A DNA stretch of 64,000 bases from CAVSRC01 sp963830205 (GTDB lineage Bacteria > Pseudomonadota > Alphaproteobacteria > Rhizobiales > Kaistiaceae), in assembly GCA_963830205.1 (NCBI GenBank), contig CAWHLP010000033.1:178089-242088 (forward strand), read 5' to 3'. This document shows, piece after piece, positions 54,718 to 63,747 of the stretch. The notes below the pieces were generated by a model. The model saw only the letters and a program-made list of their open reading frames with translations. It was not told where the DNA came from and searched no databases. Each line of letters starts with the position of its first letter. The stretch's first letter is position 1. Made by a program: the position numbers and the translations under genes.

Positions 54718-55341
54718 ATGGCAGGGCGCGTCAAACTCATCCTCGCTTCCGGTTCTCCGCGGCGCCTCGCGCTGCTCGCCCAGATCGGCGTCGAGCCCGA
54801 CCGGGTGATGCCGGTCACCATCGACGAGACGCCCAAGAAGAGCGAGGTGTCGCGCAATCTCGCCAAGCGCCTGGCCGAGGAGAAGGCCAAGGCGGCCATC
54901 CCGCTGGCCAGGACCGAGGCCGACCTCGCCGGCGCGCTCATCATCGCCGCCGATACCGTGGTCAGCGTCGGCCGCCGCATCCTCGCCAAGGCGGAGACCA
55001 TCGAGGAGGCCGGTGCCTTCCTGCGGCTGCTCTCCGGCCGCGCCCATCGCGTCCATACCGGCGTGGTGATGGTGACCGCCGCCGGGCAGTTCCGCCGCCG
55101 CCTGGTCGAGACGCGCGTGCGCTTCAAGCGGCTGTCGCGCGAGGACGTCGATTCCTACCTCGCCTCCGGCGAATGGCGCGGCAAGGCCGGCGGCTACGCC
55201 GTGCAGGGCATCGCCGGCGCCTTCGTCGTCAAGCTCACCGGCTCCTATTCCAACGTCGTCGGCCTGCCGCTCTACGAAACCATGTCGCTGCTGACCGGCG
55301 AGGGCTATCCCGTCCACTTCAACTGGCTGAGCTCGGGCTGA
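54718..55341 (+). CDS. maf: Maf family nucleoside-triphosphate pyrophosphatase
   Basis: 207 residues from ATG 54718 with GGAG 7 bases upstream. Hydrolyses non-canonical or modified NTPs (house-cleaning). Maf motifs LILASGSPRRLALL, IIAADTVVSVG, YLASGEWRGKAGGYAVQG, TGSYSNVVGLPLYET. Follows the UPF0262 gene; the translation-initiation gene infA and a low-MW phosphatase gene that commonly sit here in relatives are absent. Confidence 0.94.
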   Translation: MAGRVKLILASGSPRRLALLAQIGVEPDRVMPVTIDETPKKSEVSRNLAKRLAEEKAKAAIPLARTEADLAGALIIAADTVVSVGRRILAKAETIEEAGAFLRLLSGRAHRVHTGVVMVTAAGQFRRRLVETRVRFKRLSREDVDSYLASGEWRGKAGGYAVQGIAGAFVVKLTGSYSNVVGLPLYETMSLLTGEGYPVHFNWLSSG

Positions 55342-55345
55342 GGCG

Positions 55346-55573
55346 ATGGCTGAGGCGGACAAGCCGCAAGGCGCCGACATCGTGCCGCTGAGGCCGCGCG
55401 TCAAATGCCCGATCTGCGGCAAGCCGTCCGACCACGCCTTCCATCCGTTCTGCTCGAAACGCTGCGCCACGATCGACCTCAACCGGTGGCTGTCCGGCTC
55501 CTATGCCATTCCTGCCGCCGAGGAGGATGACCCCGATACGGAGGAGGGCGAGGGTGGCGACGAGCGGGCGTGA
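55346..55573 (+). CDS. yacG: DNA gyrase inhibitor YacG
   Basis: 75 residues. Small zinc protein: CPICGKP then FCSKRCATIDLNRWL (CxxC...CxxxC). YacG binds GyrB and blocks its DNA binding in E. coli. 4 bp after maf and overlapping the next gene by 20 bp. Confidence 0.92.
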   Translation: MAEADKPQGADIVPLRPRVKCPICGKPSDHAFHPFCSKRCATIDLNRWLSGSYAIPAAEEDDPDTEEGEGGDERA

Positions 55574-56247
55574 CGCCGTCGAGCTTGGCTTTGCGGTGGG
55601 GCCGGAGCGCCAGGTCTCGGGCCTGCTGACGTTGCCGGCCGGCGCACGGGCGCTCTATGTGCTCGCCCACGGCGCCGGCGCCGGCATGCGCCATCCCTTC
55701 CTGGCCACCATGGCGACGGCTCTGGCCGAACGCGGCATCGCCACCCTGCGCTACCAGTTCCCCTACATGGAGGCCGGCGGCCGCCGCCCCGATTCGCCGG
55801 CCGTGGCCCATGCCGCCGTGCGCGCCGCGGTCGCGGAAGGCGCACGCCGGGCGCCGGGGGTGCCGCTCATTGCCGGCGGCAAGTCCTTCGGCGGGCGCAT
55901 GACCTCCCAGGCCGAGGCCCTGGAGCCGCTGCCGGGCGTCGTCGGCCTTGCCTTCCTCGGCTTCCCCCTCCACCCGCCCGGCAAGCCCGGCGACGAGCGC
56001 GGCGATCACCTGAAGGACGTCCGCCTGCCCATGCTGTTCCTACAGGGGACGCGCGACGAATTTGCCGAATTGGGCCTGCTCGAGCCCCTGTGCCGCCGGC
56101 TCGAGCCCGCGCGCCACCCTGCACCTCGTCGATGGCGCCAACCATTCCTTCAAGGTGCCGGCCAAGAGCGGGCGCAAGGACGCCGACGTCAGGGCCGAAC
56201 TGGCCGATGCGCTTGTCACCTGGACCGGGGAAATCCTGAAGAAATAG
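55554..56247 (+). CDS. Alpha/beta hydrolase (KANL3/Tex30-like), frameshifted near C-terminus
   Basis: About 230 residues from GTG 55554 (GGAGGAGGGCGAGG upstream). LAHGAGAGMRHPF contains the oxyanion hole, GGKSFGGRM the nucleophile serine, LQGTRDEFA the aspartate; the histidine is in VDGANHSFKVP. That last segment is in another frame: an extra C near 56105 shifts it, and the true stop is 56247. Read straight, the frame would run to 56324. Length 694 is 3n+1. Confidence 0.82.
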
Positions 56248-56344
56248 AGCCGGTTTCGGCTTTGCTGCCGAACTGGACACCCCAGCGCCATTTCACTATA
56301 ACCGCCCACGCGCCGCGGGCTTGATGGTCCGCGGCGCTGTGTTG

Positions 56345-56420
56345 GCCCAGGTAGCTCAGTTGGTAGAGCACGTGACTGAAAATCACGGTGTCGGTGGTTC
56401 AATTCCGCCCCTGGGCACCA
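56345..56420 (+). tRNA. tRNA-Phe (GAA)
   Basis: 76-nt cloverleaf with encoded CCA: acceptor GCCCAGG/CCTGGGC, D-arm GCTC-AGTTGGTA-GAGC, anticodon loop CTGAAAA giving GAA, T-loop TTCAATT. Confidence 0.96.
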
Positions 56421-56686
56421 CCCCCCCGAAGAATGAACGAAAAACTGTCCGAAATTCAGCAATTTAGCGACAGCAATTCGATTCACCGATCCGGCGTCCG
56501 CGTCGTCGCAGTGGGCTGCACGACGTCAGACATCGTCAGACGAGCAGATTTGCCAGCCTTCCTTGGTCCGAGCGCTCAATGGATGCTGGCCTGGGTCGGA
56601 GATCAAACCCAGCTCCGGACCTGCTGACGCTCTTGCCAAGTTGTTCGGATCGCCTATTGCGCCATCGGCCCGGTTCACCGAACAGC

Positions 56687-57388
56687 CTAGAATCCCTGGG
56701 ACTCGGCAAGTTCCAGGGTGACGCGGCGGGCCCGCTCGATCAGGCCGTCGAAGGCCGCTTCGGCCCGCACCAGGTCGCCGTCAGCAATGGCGCGCATCAG
56801 CACATAGTGGGTGCGCGATGCCTCAACGATCTCGCGTTCGAAGTTCTGGCGGAACAGGATGGTGCCGGCTCGTCGCGAAAGCGAATGCAGTGGCTCCAGC
56901 GTCTTGGCCGCGAAGGGCTGCTGGGCGCAGTCGGCGACGAAGTCGTGGAAGGCGCCGTCGAGGCGGGTGAAGGCCAGGACGTCCTTTTCTTCAGCCGCCT
57001 TCTCCATTTCATCGGCCATGCGCGCGAGGCGCTTGCGATCGACTGCGGAGGCGAGCCGGGTGGCGCGCTCAATGACGATGCGTTCCACGACCGCGCGAAG
57101 ATCGAGGGCAAGCAGGTCGCGCTCGAAATCGAGTGGCAGGATCTTGATGCCTTGCCGGGGGATCACCTTGACGAGCTGTTCATGCTCGAGGCGAAGCAGT
57201 GCATCGCGGATCGGGGTGCGCCCGAGCCGGACCAATCTCGCCAGGTCCTTTTCGGTGTAGATTTCGCCGGGCGCCAGCTCGAGCATGACGATCTTTTCTT
57301 CGATCGCCTTGTAGGCTTTGCCGGCCAGGCTGGTGATGTCGCCCCGCCAAACCGGCCGTTTCACCGGCACGTGATCGACATTGGTCAT
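56687..57388 (-). CDS. GntR family (FCD-type) transcriptional regulator
   Basis: 233 residues from ATG 57388. N-terminal winged helix (about 20-85) with LAPGEIYTEKDLARLVRLGRT type motif and an all-helical FCD ligand domain (LRAVVERIVIERATRLA, LDGAFHDFVADCA, THYVLMRAIADGD). FCD regulators sense carboxylates or sugar acids. Divergent from the tctC operon; AT-rich ATATC/GATAT half-sites lie between. It probably represses the TTT operon until the sugar acid binds (inference). Confidence 0.88.
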   Translation of the reverse strand: MTNVDHVPVKRPVWRGDITSLAGKAYKAIEEKIVMLELAPGEIYTEKDLARLVRLGRTPIRDALLRLEHEQLVKVIPRQGIKILPLDFERDLLALDLRAVVERIVIERATRLASAVDRKRLARMADEMEKAAEEKDVLAFTRLDGAFHDFVADCAQQPFAAKTLEPLHSLSRRAGTILFRQNFEREIVEASRTHYVLMRAIADGDLVRAEAAFDGLIERARRVTLELAESQGF

Positions 57389-57488
57389 TAAGTTCCGCAC
57401 TCCGAAGGCGCCGGGGACGGAATCCGGTGGACGGGACCTCCCTGAACTCCGCCCCGCCAGCGCGTGCGCGCGCAGCCGCGTCTTTAAA

Positions 57489-57500
57489 ATATCTTGATAT
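57489..57500. promoter_or_regulatory. GntR-type operator candidate A
   Basis: ATATC-TT-GATAT, perfect inverted repeat, 101 bp upstream of the gntR start. Confidence 0.5.
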
Positions 57501-57589
57501 ATTCTTTGTTGCGGCTTGTCCATGCGCTTGTCCACCGGTCGCGGGGCGCCGAATCCCGTGGTCGGAAAGTTGGTTCTTGATGGCCAAGC

Positions 57590-57615
57590 GATATTAAGAT
57601 ATATCACGAGATATC
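57590..57615. promoter_or_regulatory. GntR-type operator candidate B
   Basis: Contains ATATC-ACGA-GATAT (57601-57614) plus two more GATAT half-sites at 57590 and 57598. It lies about 150 bp upstream of tctC. Confidence 0.5.
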
Positions 57616-57763
57616 AACACGCGCGTACCGGTGCAAGCCGCTTTGGCTCGGCTGGTTTGGAGCGAGCGGCCCCGGCATTCGGTCCGGCACCGGGGCGAGG
57701 CGACTACCAGGTTACGGGCCTAGCCATGCCAAGTGGCGACCAATCAACAACTGGAGGGTGGAG

Positions 57764-58732
57764 ATGCTAAAGACAAAGGTGCTGGCGACGGTCGTGGCGA
57801 CCGTGGCGACCGTGGTCTTCGGGAGTTTCGGTGCACAGGCCGCATGGCCGGATCGCCCGGTGACCATCATCGTTCCCGCCGGCGCCGGTGGCGGTACTGA
57901 TGCCACCGGGCGGCTGCTGGCGGAGCAGCTCAAGGACATCTTCGGTCAGAACTTCAACGTCGTGAACGAGGGGCAGGGTGGCGGCGTCGTCGGCATCACC
58001 AACATCGTCCAGGCCAAGCCCGACGGATACACCATCGGCATCCTCTACAACTACGCACACTACAAGGAGCTGGGCCAGGGCGATTTCGAGGTCAAGAGCT
58101 TCACGCCGATCGCGCAGTTCAACTTCGATCCCGCCGGCTTCCAGGTGGGCGCGGATTCGCAATTCAAAACCATTTCCCAGGCGCTTGACCTGATCAAGGC
58201 CGACCCCGGGAAGTACAATATCGCCTGCGGCGGTGGGTGCGGCGGTTCGTGGCCGCTGGCCGTGGCGACCCTGATGTATGATTGGGGTGTCGATCTCTCC
58301 AAAGTCAACATGATCCCGGGCAAGGGCGCAGCGGCAGCCATGCAGGAATTGGCCGCGGGCGGCGTCGATGTCGTTCCGTGTTCGATTCCCGAGGCCGGTC
58401 CGCTGATCGAGGCAGGCAAGGTGAGGAGCCTCGCGGTGTTCGGCGACAAGCGCCTGGCGGCCTTCCCGGATATCCCGACCTTACAGGAGGAAACCGGCAA
58501 GGCGCTGTTCCTGGGTGCCTGGCGTGGCGTCGTCGCACCTGCCGGCTTGCCGCAAGATATCGCCGACAAGCTCGAAGCTGCCGTCAAGACGATCTACGAC
58601 AGCAAGCAATTCCAGGATGCCATGACATCGCGCGGTTTTGGCCTCCAGTGGCGTGACAGCAAGGACTTCGAGGCGTTCATGGTCAACGAGACCACGAACG
58701 TGAAGACGGTCATCAAGGCCCTCGGCCTCTAG
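57764..58732 (+). CDS. tctC: Tripartite tricarboxylate transporter substrate-binding protein TctC
   Basis: 322 residues from ATG 57764 with GGAGGGTGGAG upstream. Signal peptide ends at GAQA (about 26); mature part begins WPDRPVTIIVPAGAGGGTDATGR, the hallmark of TctC. Also GGGVVGITNIVQAKPDGYTIG and GGGCGGSW. Captures a carboxylate in the periplasm for TctAB. First gene of the operon. Confidence 0.92.
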   Translation: MLKTKVLATVVATVATVVFGSFGAQAAWPDRPVTIIVPAGAGGGTDATGRLLAEQLKDIFGQNFNVVNEGQGGGVVGITNIVQAKPDGYTIGILYNYAHYKELGQGDFEVKSFTPIAQFNFDPAGFQVGADSQFKTISQALDLIKADPGKYNIACGGGCGGSWPLAVATLMYDWGVDLSKVNMIPGKGAAAAMQELAAGGVDVVPCSIPEAGPLIEAGKVRSLAVFGDKRLAAFPDIPTLQEETGKALFLGAWRGVVAPAGLPQDIADKLEAAVKTIYDSKQFQDAMTSRGFGLQWRDSKDFEAFMVNETTNVKTVIKALGL

Positions 58733-58783
58733 CCACGGCAGGGGCGGCGACGTTCCCCGCGCCGATGACGGAAGGGCAAGACC

Positions 58784-59275
58784 ATGAAATTCGATGACGC
58801 TGTCCTCGGATTGGCCATCGCTGTGTTCGGAGGGGTCATTGTCTATTTCTCCTCCCAATTCCATGCCCTCAGGCACATCAGCTATGGACCGGGTTTCTTC
58901 CCGACGATCATCGGTGCGGGGCTCATCTTGTGCGGCGTCCTTCTTCTAGGGCGCCGCGTCCTCGCCGGCGGATTGCGCGGCCCTTGGGTCATGCTCGGCG
59001 ACTGGAGCCGGTCGCCTCGCCACCTCGTCAACATGATCCTGATACCGGCCTCGGTGATCTTCTACATCCTGGCGTCTGATACCCTCGGCTTCTTCATCTC
59101 GATGATCGTGCTGCTCACCGTCCAGATTGGCTGGTTCACCCGCAAGCCGTTGCGCAGCGTGGTTATCGCGGTCTGCGTCACGGTGCTGTTGCAGGAGTTC
59201 TTTCAGGGGTTCATGTCGGTGCCGCTTCCCTGGGGCGTCCTCGAACCGTTCGCGGGGGCCCTGACATGGATGTGA
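58784..59275 (+). CDS. tctB: Tripartite tricarboxylate transporter small membrane subunit TctB
   Basis: 163 residues, four transmembrane helices, HISYGPGFFPTIIGAGLILCG motif. GGAAGG upstream of ATG 58784. Its stop overlaps the tctA start by 10 bp. Confidence 0.9.
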   Translation: MKFDDAVLGLAIAVFGGVIVYFSSQFHALRHISYGPGFFPTIIGAGLILCGVLLLGRRVLAGGLRGPWVMLGDWSRSPRHLVNMILIPASVIFYILASDTLGFFISMIVLLTVQIGWFTRKPLRSVVIAVCVTVLLQEFFQGFMSVPLPWGVLEPFAGALTWM

Positions 59276-60792
59276 TCCTCCACGCGGCCGGGCTGCTGGC
59301 CGACAGGACCGTCATCATCACCATGATCCTGACGGCGATCTTCGGACTGGTCGTCGGGGCGATCCCCGGGTTGACGGCTTCGATGGCTGTCGCTCTTCTG
59401 GTTCCGCTGACCTTCTTCATGGACCCGGTTCCGGCATTGGCCGGAATCGTCAGTGTCGCAGCGATGGCAATCTTCGCGGGGGACCTGCCGGGCGCCATGC
59501 TGCGCATTCCCGGAACGCCGGCGTCCGCCGCCTACGCCGACGAAGCCTACGCCATGACCCGAAAGGGGCAGGCGGAACTGGCCCTGGGCATGGGGCTGGT
59601 GTGCTCGGCCATCGGTGGCTTGTTCGGGGCGACTGTCCTTATTCTCGGAGCCCCGGCGCTGGCCGAGTTCGCCCTCGAGTTCAGCACATATGAATACTTC
59701 TGGCTCGCCTGCCTCGGCCTCACGGCGGCGGTGGTCGTCGCCCGCGGCGATCCCGTCAAGGGAATGGCCTCGCTGCTCTTCGGCCTGATTCTGGCGACCA
59801 TCGGGCTCGATCCGGTTTCCGGCTTGCTGCGGTTTACCTTCAACCTCCAGGTACTTACCGGCGGACTCGGGTTCATCCCCGTCCTTATCGGTCTGTTCGC
59901 TGTGTCTGAGGTCCTGCGCGCGGTCAGCCGCACGACCACGGACAGCGCCGCCGGCACCAAGCAGTTGGGCAACGTGTTCCACGGGCTGGGCCGCGAGATC
60001 TGGCGCCTCAAGGGGGGCATCGCCCGCGGCTCGGTCATCGGCACCATCATCGGCGCCATCCCGGGCGCCGGCGCCGACATCGCAGCCTATGTCTCCTATG
60101 CGGTGGCCAAGAAGTTCTCGAAACGACCCGAGGAATTCGGAACCGGCATCATCGACGGAATTGCGTCGGCGACGGCGGCCAACAACGCTTCGATCGGCGG
60201 CGCCTTCGTGCCTGCGACGGTTTTCGGCATACCCGGTGACTCGCTGACTGCCATCGTCATCGGTGTCCTGTTCATGAAGGGACTGACGCCCGGACCAACG
60301 GTCTTCCTTCAGAAGCCGGAGCTGATCTACGCCGTCTTCCTGTCCTTCTTCGTCGCCAACATCTTCATGGTTCCATTCGGCTTCGTTGCGATCAAAGCCT
60401 TCAAGCAGATTCTGCGGGTTCCCCAGAGCATCCTGATGCCGGTGATCCTGGCGTTCTGCATGGTCGGCTCGTTTGCGGTCGAGAACCAGGTGTTCGCGGT
60501 GACCGTGATGCTGATCCTCGGCTTCATCGGCTATCTCATGGAGGAGAATGGCTTCCCGCTCGCCCCGGCCATCCTCGGCCTGGTGCTCGGCCCCATGCTG
60601 GAAGAGAAGTTCCTCACCTCCATGCTCAAGTCGCGCGGTGACTTCATGGCGTTCTTCGATCGGCCGGTGGCCGGAACCCTGGGAGTAGTGACTATCGCAA
60701 TCTGGCTGTCGCCAATCGTCATCGCGGTCGTGCGCAGGGTGATCTCGGCGCGCCGCAAGACGACGACCCAATCCGACAGCACGGCCGCCTGA
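59266..60792 (+). CDS. tctA: Tripartite tricarboxylate transporter large membrane subunit TctA
   Basis: 508 residues, about 12 transmembrane helices. TctA signatures GAIPGLTASMAVALLVPLTF, PGAMLRIPGTPASAAYADEA, GAIPGAGADIAAYVSYAVAK, ASATAANNASIGGAFVPA and FGIPGDSLTAIVIGVL. Uses an ion gradient to import the carboxylate bound by TctC. Confidence 0.95.
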   Translation: MDVILHAAGLLADRTVIITMILTAIFGLVVGAIPGLTASMAVALLVPLTFFMDPVPALAGIVSVAAMAIFAGDLPGAMLRIPGTPASAAYADEAYAMTRKGQAELALGMGLVCSAIGGLFGATVLILGAPALAEFALEFSTYEYFWLACLGLTAAVVVARGDPVKGMASLLFGLILATIGLDPVSGLLRFTFNLQVLTGGLGFIPVLIGLFAVSEVLRAVSRTTTDSAAGTKQLGNVFHGLGREIWRLKGGIARGSVIGTIIGAIPGAGADIAAYVSYAVAKKFSKRPEEFGTGIIDGIASATAANNASIGGAFVPATVFGIPGDSLTAIVIGVLFMKGLTPGPTVFLQKPELIYAVFLSFFVANIFMVPFGFVAIKAFKQILRVPQSILMPVILAFCMVGSFAVENQVFAVTVMLILGFIGYLMEENGFPLAPAILGLVLGPMLEEKFLTSMLKSRGDFMAFFDRPVAGTLGVVTIAIWLSPIVIAVVRRVISARRKTTTQSDSTAA

Positions 60793-60815
60793 TCGGACGG
60801 ACTGGAGAAATCGGA

Positions 60816-61796
60816 ATGAAGGTGATCCTCTACGGGGCCGCGGTTGTGCCGTTCGCCAAGGAACTGCCACCCCGCTTGACGACGGACTGGGAGATCGTCG
60901 GCGTCGACGACAGCACGCCCGGCCAGGATGCAGTGGCCGCGTTTGCCGATGCCGATGCCGTGATTGCCGTCGACTACGGCCACGAGGTTCCGCTGGCGCC
61001 CAAGGTCAGGATGGTCCATGTGCCAGGCGCCGGTTGCGACGGGATCCTCCTGGACGCACTGCCCTCGGGAGCAGCGCTATGCAACGTCCACCGTCACGAG
61101 AACGGCGTTGCCGAGTTCGCGATCCTGGCGATGTTGCAATGGTGCGTCCGCTACATGGAGGCGTGCCAGTCGTTCCGTCAGGGAAGCTGGGAGCGCAGCA
61201 GCCGGTTTGGGGCGCCGCCGCATGAGGAACTCGGTGGCAAGACGGTGGGCATCGTCGGCCTGGGGCGTATCGGCCGGACGCTGGCCCAGCGGGCCCGTGC
61301 CTTTGGGATGCGGGTGGTCGCGGCTGAGTATTTCGATATCGCCAAGCCGGACGACGTCGACGAGATTCACAGATTTTCGGAGATCGCGGAGGTCGCGGCG
61401 CAGAGCGACTTCCTGGTCGTCTGTTGCGCCCTGACCGACGAGACCAGGGGCATGATCGACGATGTCGTGTTCCGCGCGATGCCGTCGACCGGGGTGCTCA
61501 TCAACGTCGCGCGCGGCCCGCTGGTCGACGAGGATGCGCTCTACGAGGCGCTGACCGCCGGAAGGATCGCCGGGGCAGCGATCGACGTCTGGTATCGCTA
61601 TCCCGACACCCTGAACGCCGGCGTCCAACCTTCGAAATACCGCTTCCAGGACCTTCCCAACGTCTACATGACCCCGCACATTGCCGGCTGGACCCGGGAA
61701 ACCGTGTCGCGGCGATGGGATTTCATCGCCGCGAACCTCGATCGGACGGTTCGTGGCGAGGAGCCTCAAAACATAGTCTTCAGAAAGCCGCTTTGA
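60816..61796 (+). CDS. D-2-hydroxyacid dehydrogenase
   Basis: 326 residues, GGAGAAA upstream. NAD-binding GIVGLGRIGRTLAQRARAFG, catalytic arginine in INVARGPLVDE, and the His of TPHIAGWTRE. It probably reduces or oxidises a 2-keto/2-hydroxy acid made in this pathway. Confidence 0.9.
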   Translation: MKVILYGAAVVPFAKELPPRLTTDWEIVGVDDSTPGQDAVAAFADADAVIAVDYGHEVPLAPKVRMVHVPGAGCDGILLDALPSGAALCNVHRHENGVAEFAILAMLQWCVRYMEACQSFRQGSWERSSRFGAPPHEELGGKTVGIVGLGRIGRTLAQRARAFGMRVVAAEYFDIAKPDDVDEIHRFSEIAEVAAQSDFLVVCCALTDETRGMIDDVVFRAMPSTGVLINVARGPLVDEDALYEALTAGRIAGAAIDVWYRYPDTLNAGVQPSKYRFQDLPNVYMTPHIAGWTRETVSRRWDFIAANLDRTVRGEEPQNIVFRKPL

Positions 61797-61830
61797 CCGG
61801 ACCCGTGATCCGAGATCCAAGGAGAACTGC

Positions 61831-62517
61831 ATGAACGTTTCCGTGGCCCCCCATGATGACATCGAACTTTTCGCCCTGATGCGGCGGGAGCTCTATTCGG
61901 CGGTCATCGGCGACGTGATGGACCAAATGGGGCTCTTCCATCAGTTTCTGCCACCGCGGATCCGGCCGATTCGCGACGACATGGTCCTGGCCGGCCGCGC
62001 GATGCCGATCGTCGAGATCGACATCGATCCTGAAGCCGTGCGGGACGACGACAAGCCGTTCGGCGTGATGCTCGAGGCCCTCGACGATCTGCGGCCCGGT
62101 GAAATCTACGTCGCCGCCGGTGCCGGCCCGCACTACGCTTTGTGGGGCGAGCTGATGTCGACTCGCGCCAAGCATCTGGATGCTGCCGGAGCGCTTGTGG
62201 ACGGATTTGCGCGCGACGTCTCCGGCATCCTGGCCATCGACTTTCCGACCTTCGCAACCGGCGTTTACGCCCAGGACCAGGGGCCGCGCGGCAAGGTCGT
62301 CGACTTCCGCGTTCCCGTCAGGATCGATGGCATTTCCATTGCGCCCGGAGCGCTGCTGTTCGGTGACAACGAAGGCGTCGTCGTCATCCCGGCCGCCGCC
62401 GAGGAGGAGGTCGTCAGGCGCGCCCTGGAGAAGGCGCGCGGCGAACGCCTGGTCAAGAAGGCGATCGCAAATGGCATGAGCGCCGTCGAGGCGTTTGCGA
62501 AGTTCGGCATCATGTAG
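61831..62517 (+). CDS. RraA family protein (HMG/CHA aldolase-like)
   Basis: 228 residues, AAGGAG upstream. SAVIGDVMDQMG, AGAGPHYALWGELMSTRAK, AAGALVDGFARDV and GALLFGDNEGVVVIPAAAEE fit the RraA/aldolase fold. Members in catabolic operons act as class II pyruvate-aldolase-like enzymes or unknown lyases; regulation of RNase E is unlikely here. Confidence 0.85.
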   Translation: MNVSVAPHDDIELFALMRRELYSAVIGDVMDQMGLFHQFLPPRIRPIRDDMVLAGRAMPIVEIDIDPEAVRDDDKPFGVMLEALDDLRPGEIYVAAGAGPHYALWGELMSTRAKHLDAAGALVDGFARDVSGILAIDFPTFATGVYAQDQGPRGKVVDFRVPVRIDGISIAPGALLFGDNEGVVVIPAAAEEEVVRRALEKARGERLVKKAIANGMSAVEAFAKFGIM

Positions 62518-62598
62518 AGCGCCGCCGGGCCGCTTCCGGCCCCCCGACAAGACGCTCGCCGACATCTGAATTCGATCGTGGGGAGGGGCAACAGGTCC

Positions 62599-63747
62599 AT
62601 GAAAATTACCGGTCTGAAGACATACCTGGTACCGCCGCGCTGGCTGTTCCTGAAGGTGGAGACCGATGAAGGGCTCGCCGGATGGGGCGAGCCGGTGCTG
62701 GAAGGCCACGCCGAGACCCTCGCCGCCAAGGTCGCGGAGTTCGCCGACTTCCTGGTCGGCCGCAATCCGCTGCACATCGAGGACATCTGGCAGTCGCTCT
62801 ACCGCAACGGCTGCTATCGCGGTGGGCCCGTTCTGATGAGCGCCATTTCCGGGATCGACATGGCGTTGTGGGACATCAAGGGGCAATACCACCAAGCGCC
62901 GGTCCACGCGCTGCTCGGTGGCCCGGTGCGCAACAAGATCAAGACCTACTGCTGGATCGGCGGCGACCGGCCCGCCGATCTGATCGCCGAGGCACGGGCG
63001 TTGCTCGAGCGCGGATTCAGCGCGGCCAAGATGAATGTGTGCAGCGAGCTGCAGATTGTCGACAGCCACGCCAAGATCGACGCCATCGTGCGGCAGCTCG
63101 GCGAGTTGCGCGACGCTGTCGGCTACAGCATGGACCTCGCTCTCGATTTTCACGGGCGGGTCCATGCCCCCATGGCCAAGGTGCTGCTGCGCGAACTCGA
63201 GCCCATTCGTCCGTACTTCGTCGAGGATCCGGTGGTGTCCACGCAGATCGACGCCATGGCCGATCTCGCCCGCTCGACGCCGATTCCGCTGGCCATCGGC
63301 GAACGGATGCATTCGCGCTATGCTTTCAAGCAGGTGTTCGAAACGCGCGCCGCCAACATCATCAATCCCGACACCGCTCATGTCGGCGGCATCAGCGAGA
63401 TGGTGCGCATCGGCGGCTGGGCAGAGGCCTACGACGTTGCTCTGGCGCCGCATTGCCCGATCGGTCCGATCGCGCTTGCCGCGTGCCTTCAGGTCGACGC
63501 CATCTGCTACAACGCCTTCATCCAGGAGCAGAGCCTCGGCATTCACTACAACAAAGGCAGCGACCTGCTGGACTACGTCGCTGCTGGCAAAGGCTTCTCC
63601 TACCGCGCCGGGTATCTGGACATCCCGGATCGGCCGGGCTTGGGAATCGCGGTCGACGAGGCAGTGGTCGAGAAGATGGCCGAAGTCGGCCACCGCTGGC
63701 GCGCGCCGGTGTGGCGCCACGAGGACGGCTCGATCGCCGAGTGGTAG
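62599..63747 (+). CDS. dgoD: D-galactonate dehydratase (enolase superfamily)
   Basis: 382 residues from ATG 62599. Converts D-galactonate to 2-keto-3-deoxygalactonate. Metal ligands and catalytic residues fit DgoD: LDFHGR (Asp, His), FVEDPV (Glu), IGERMHSRY (Glu) and LAPHCPIGPIA (His); C-terminus has HYNKGSDLLDYV. Last clear gene of the TTT operon; it points to galactonate or a closely related aldonate as the substrate. Other acid-sugar dehydratases of this subgroup cannot be excluded. Confidence 0.88.
   Translation: MKITGLKTYLVPPRWLFLKVETDEGLAGWGEPVLEGHAETLAAKVAEFADFLVGRNPLHIEDIWQSLYRNGCYRGGPVLMSAISGIDMALWDIKGQYHQAPVHALLGGPVRNKIKTYCWIGGDRPADLIAEARALLERGFSAAKMNVCSELQIVDSHAKIDAIVRQLGELRDAVGYSMDLALDFHGRVHAPMAKVLLRELEPIRPYFVEDPVVSTQIDAMADLARSTPIPLAIGERMHSRYAFKQVFETRAANIINPDTAHVGGISEMVRIGGWAEAYDVALAPHCPIGPIALAACLQVDAICYNAFIQEQSLGIHYNKGSDLLDYVAAGKGFSYRAGYLDIPDRPGLGIAVDEAVVEKMAEVGHRWRAPVWRHEDGSIAEW

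Larger units (their letters stand above)
57389..57763. other. Divergent control region gntR / tctC
   Basis: 375 bp. Two AT-rich islands stand out in GC-rich DNA, at 57488-57503 and 57590-57615, both made of GATAT/ATATC half-sites. No gene. Confidence 0.65.

Noticed and set aside
50514..56420. tRNA-Thr and tRNA-Phe as borders of a genomic island
   Set aside because: The interval holds core genes (murA, hisD, maf, yacG), with no integrase and no direct repeat of the tRNA ends.
59203..60870. 555-codon open frame antisense to tctA
   Set aside because: Highly polar, repetitive translation with no family likeness; tctA on the plus strand is unmistakable.
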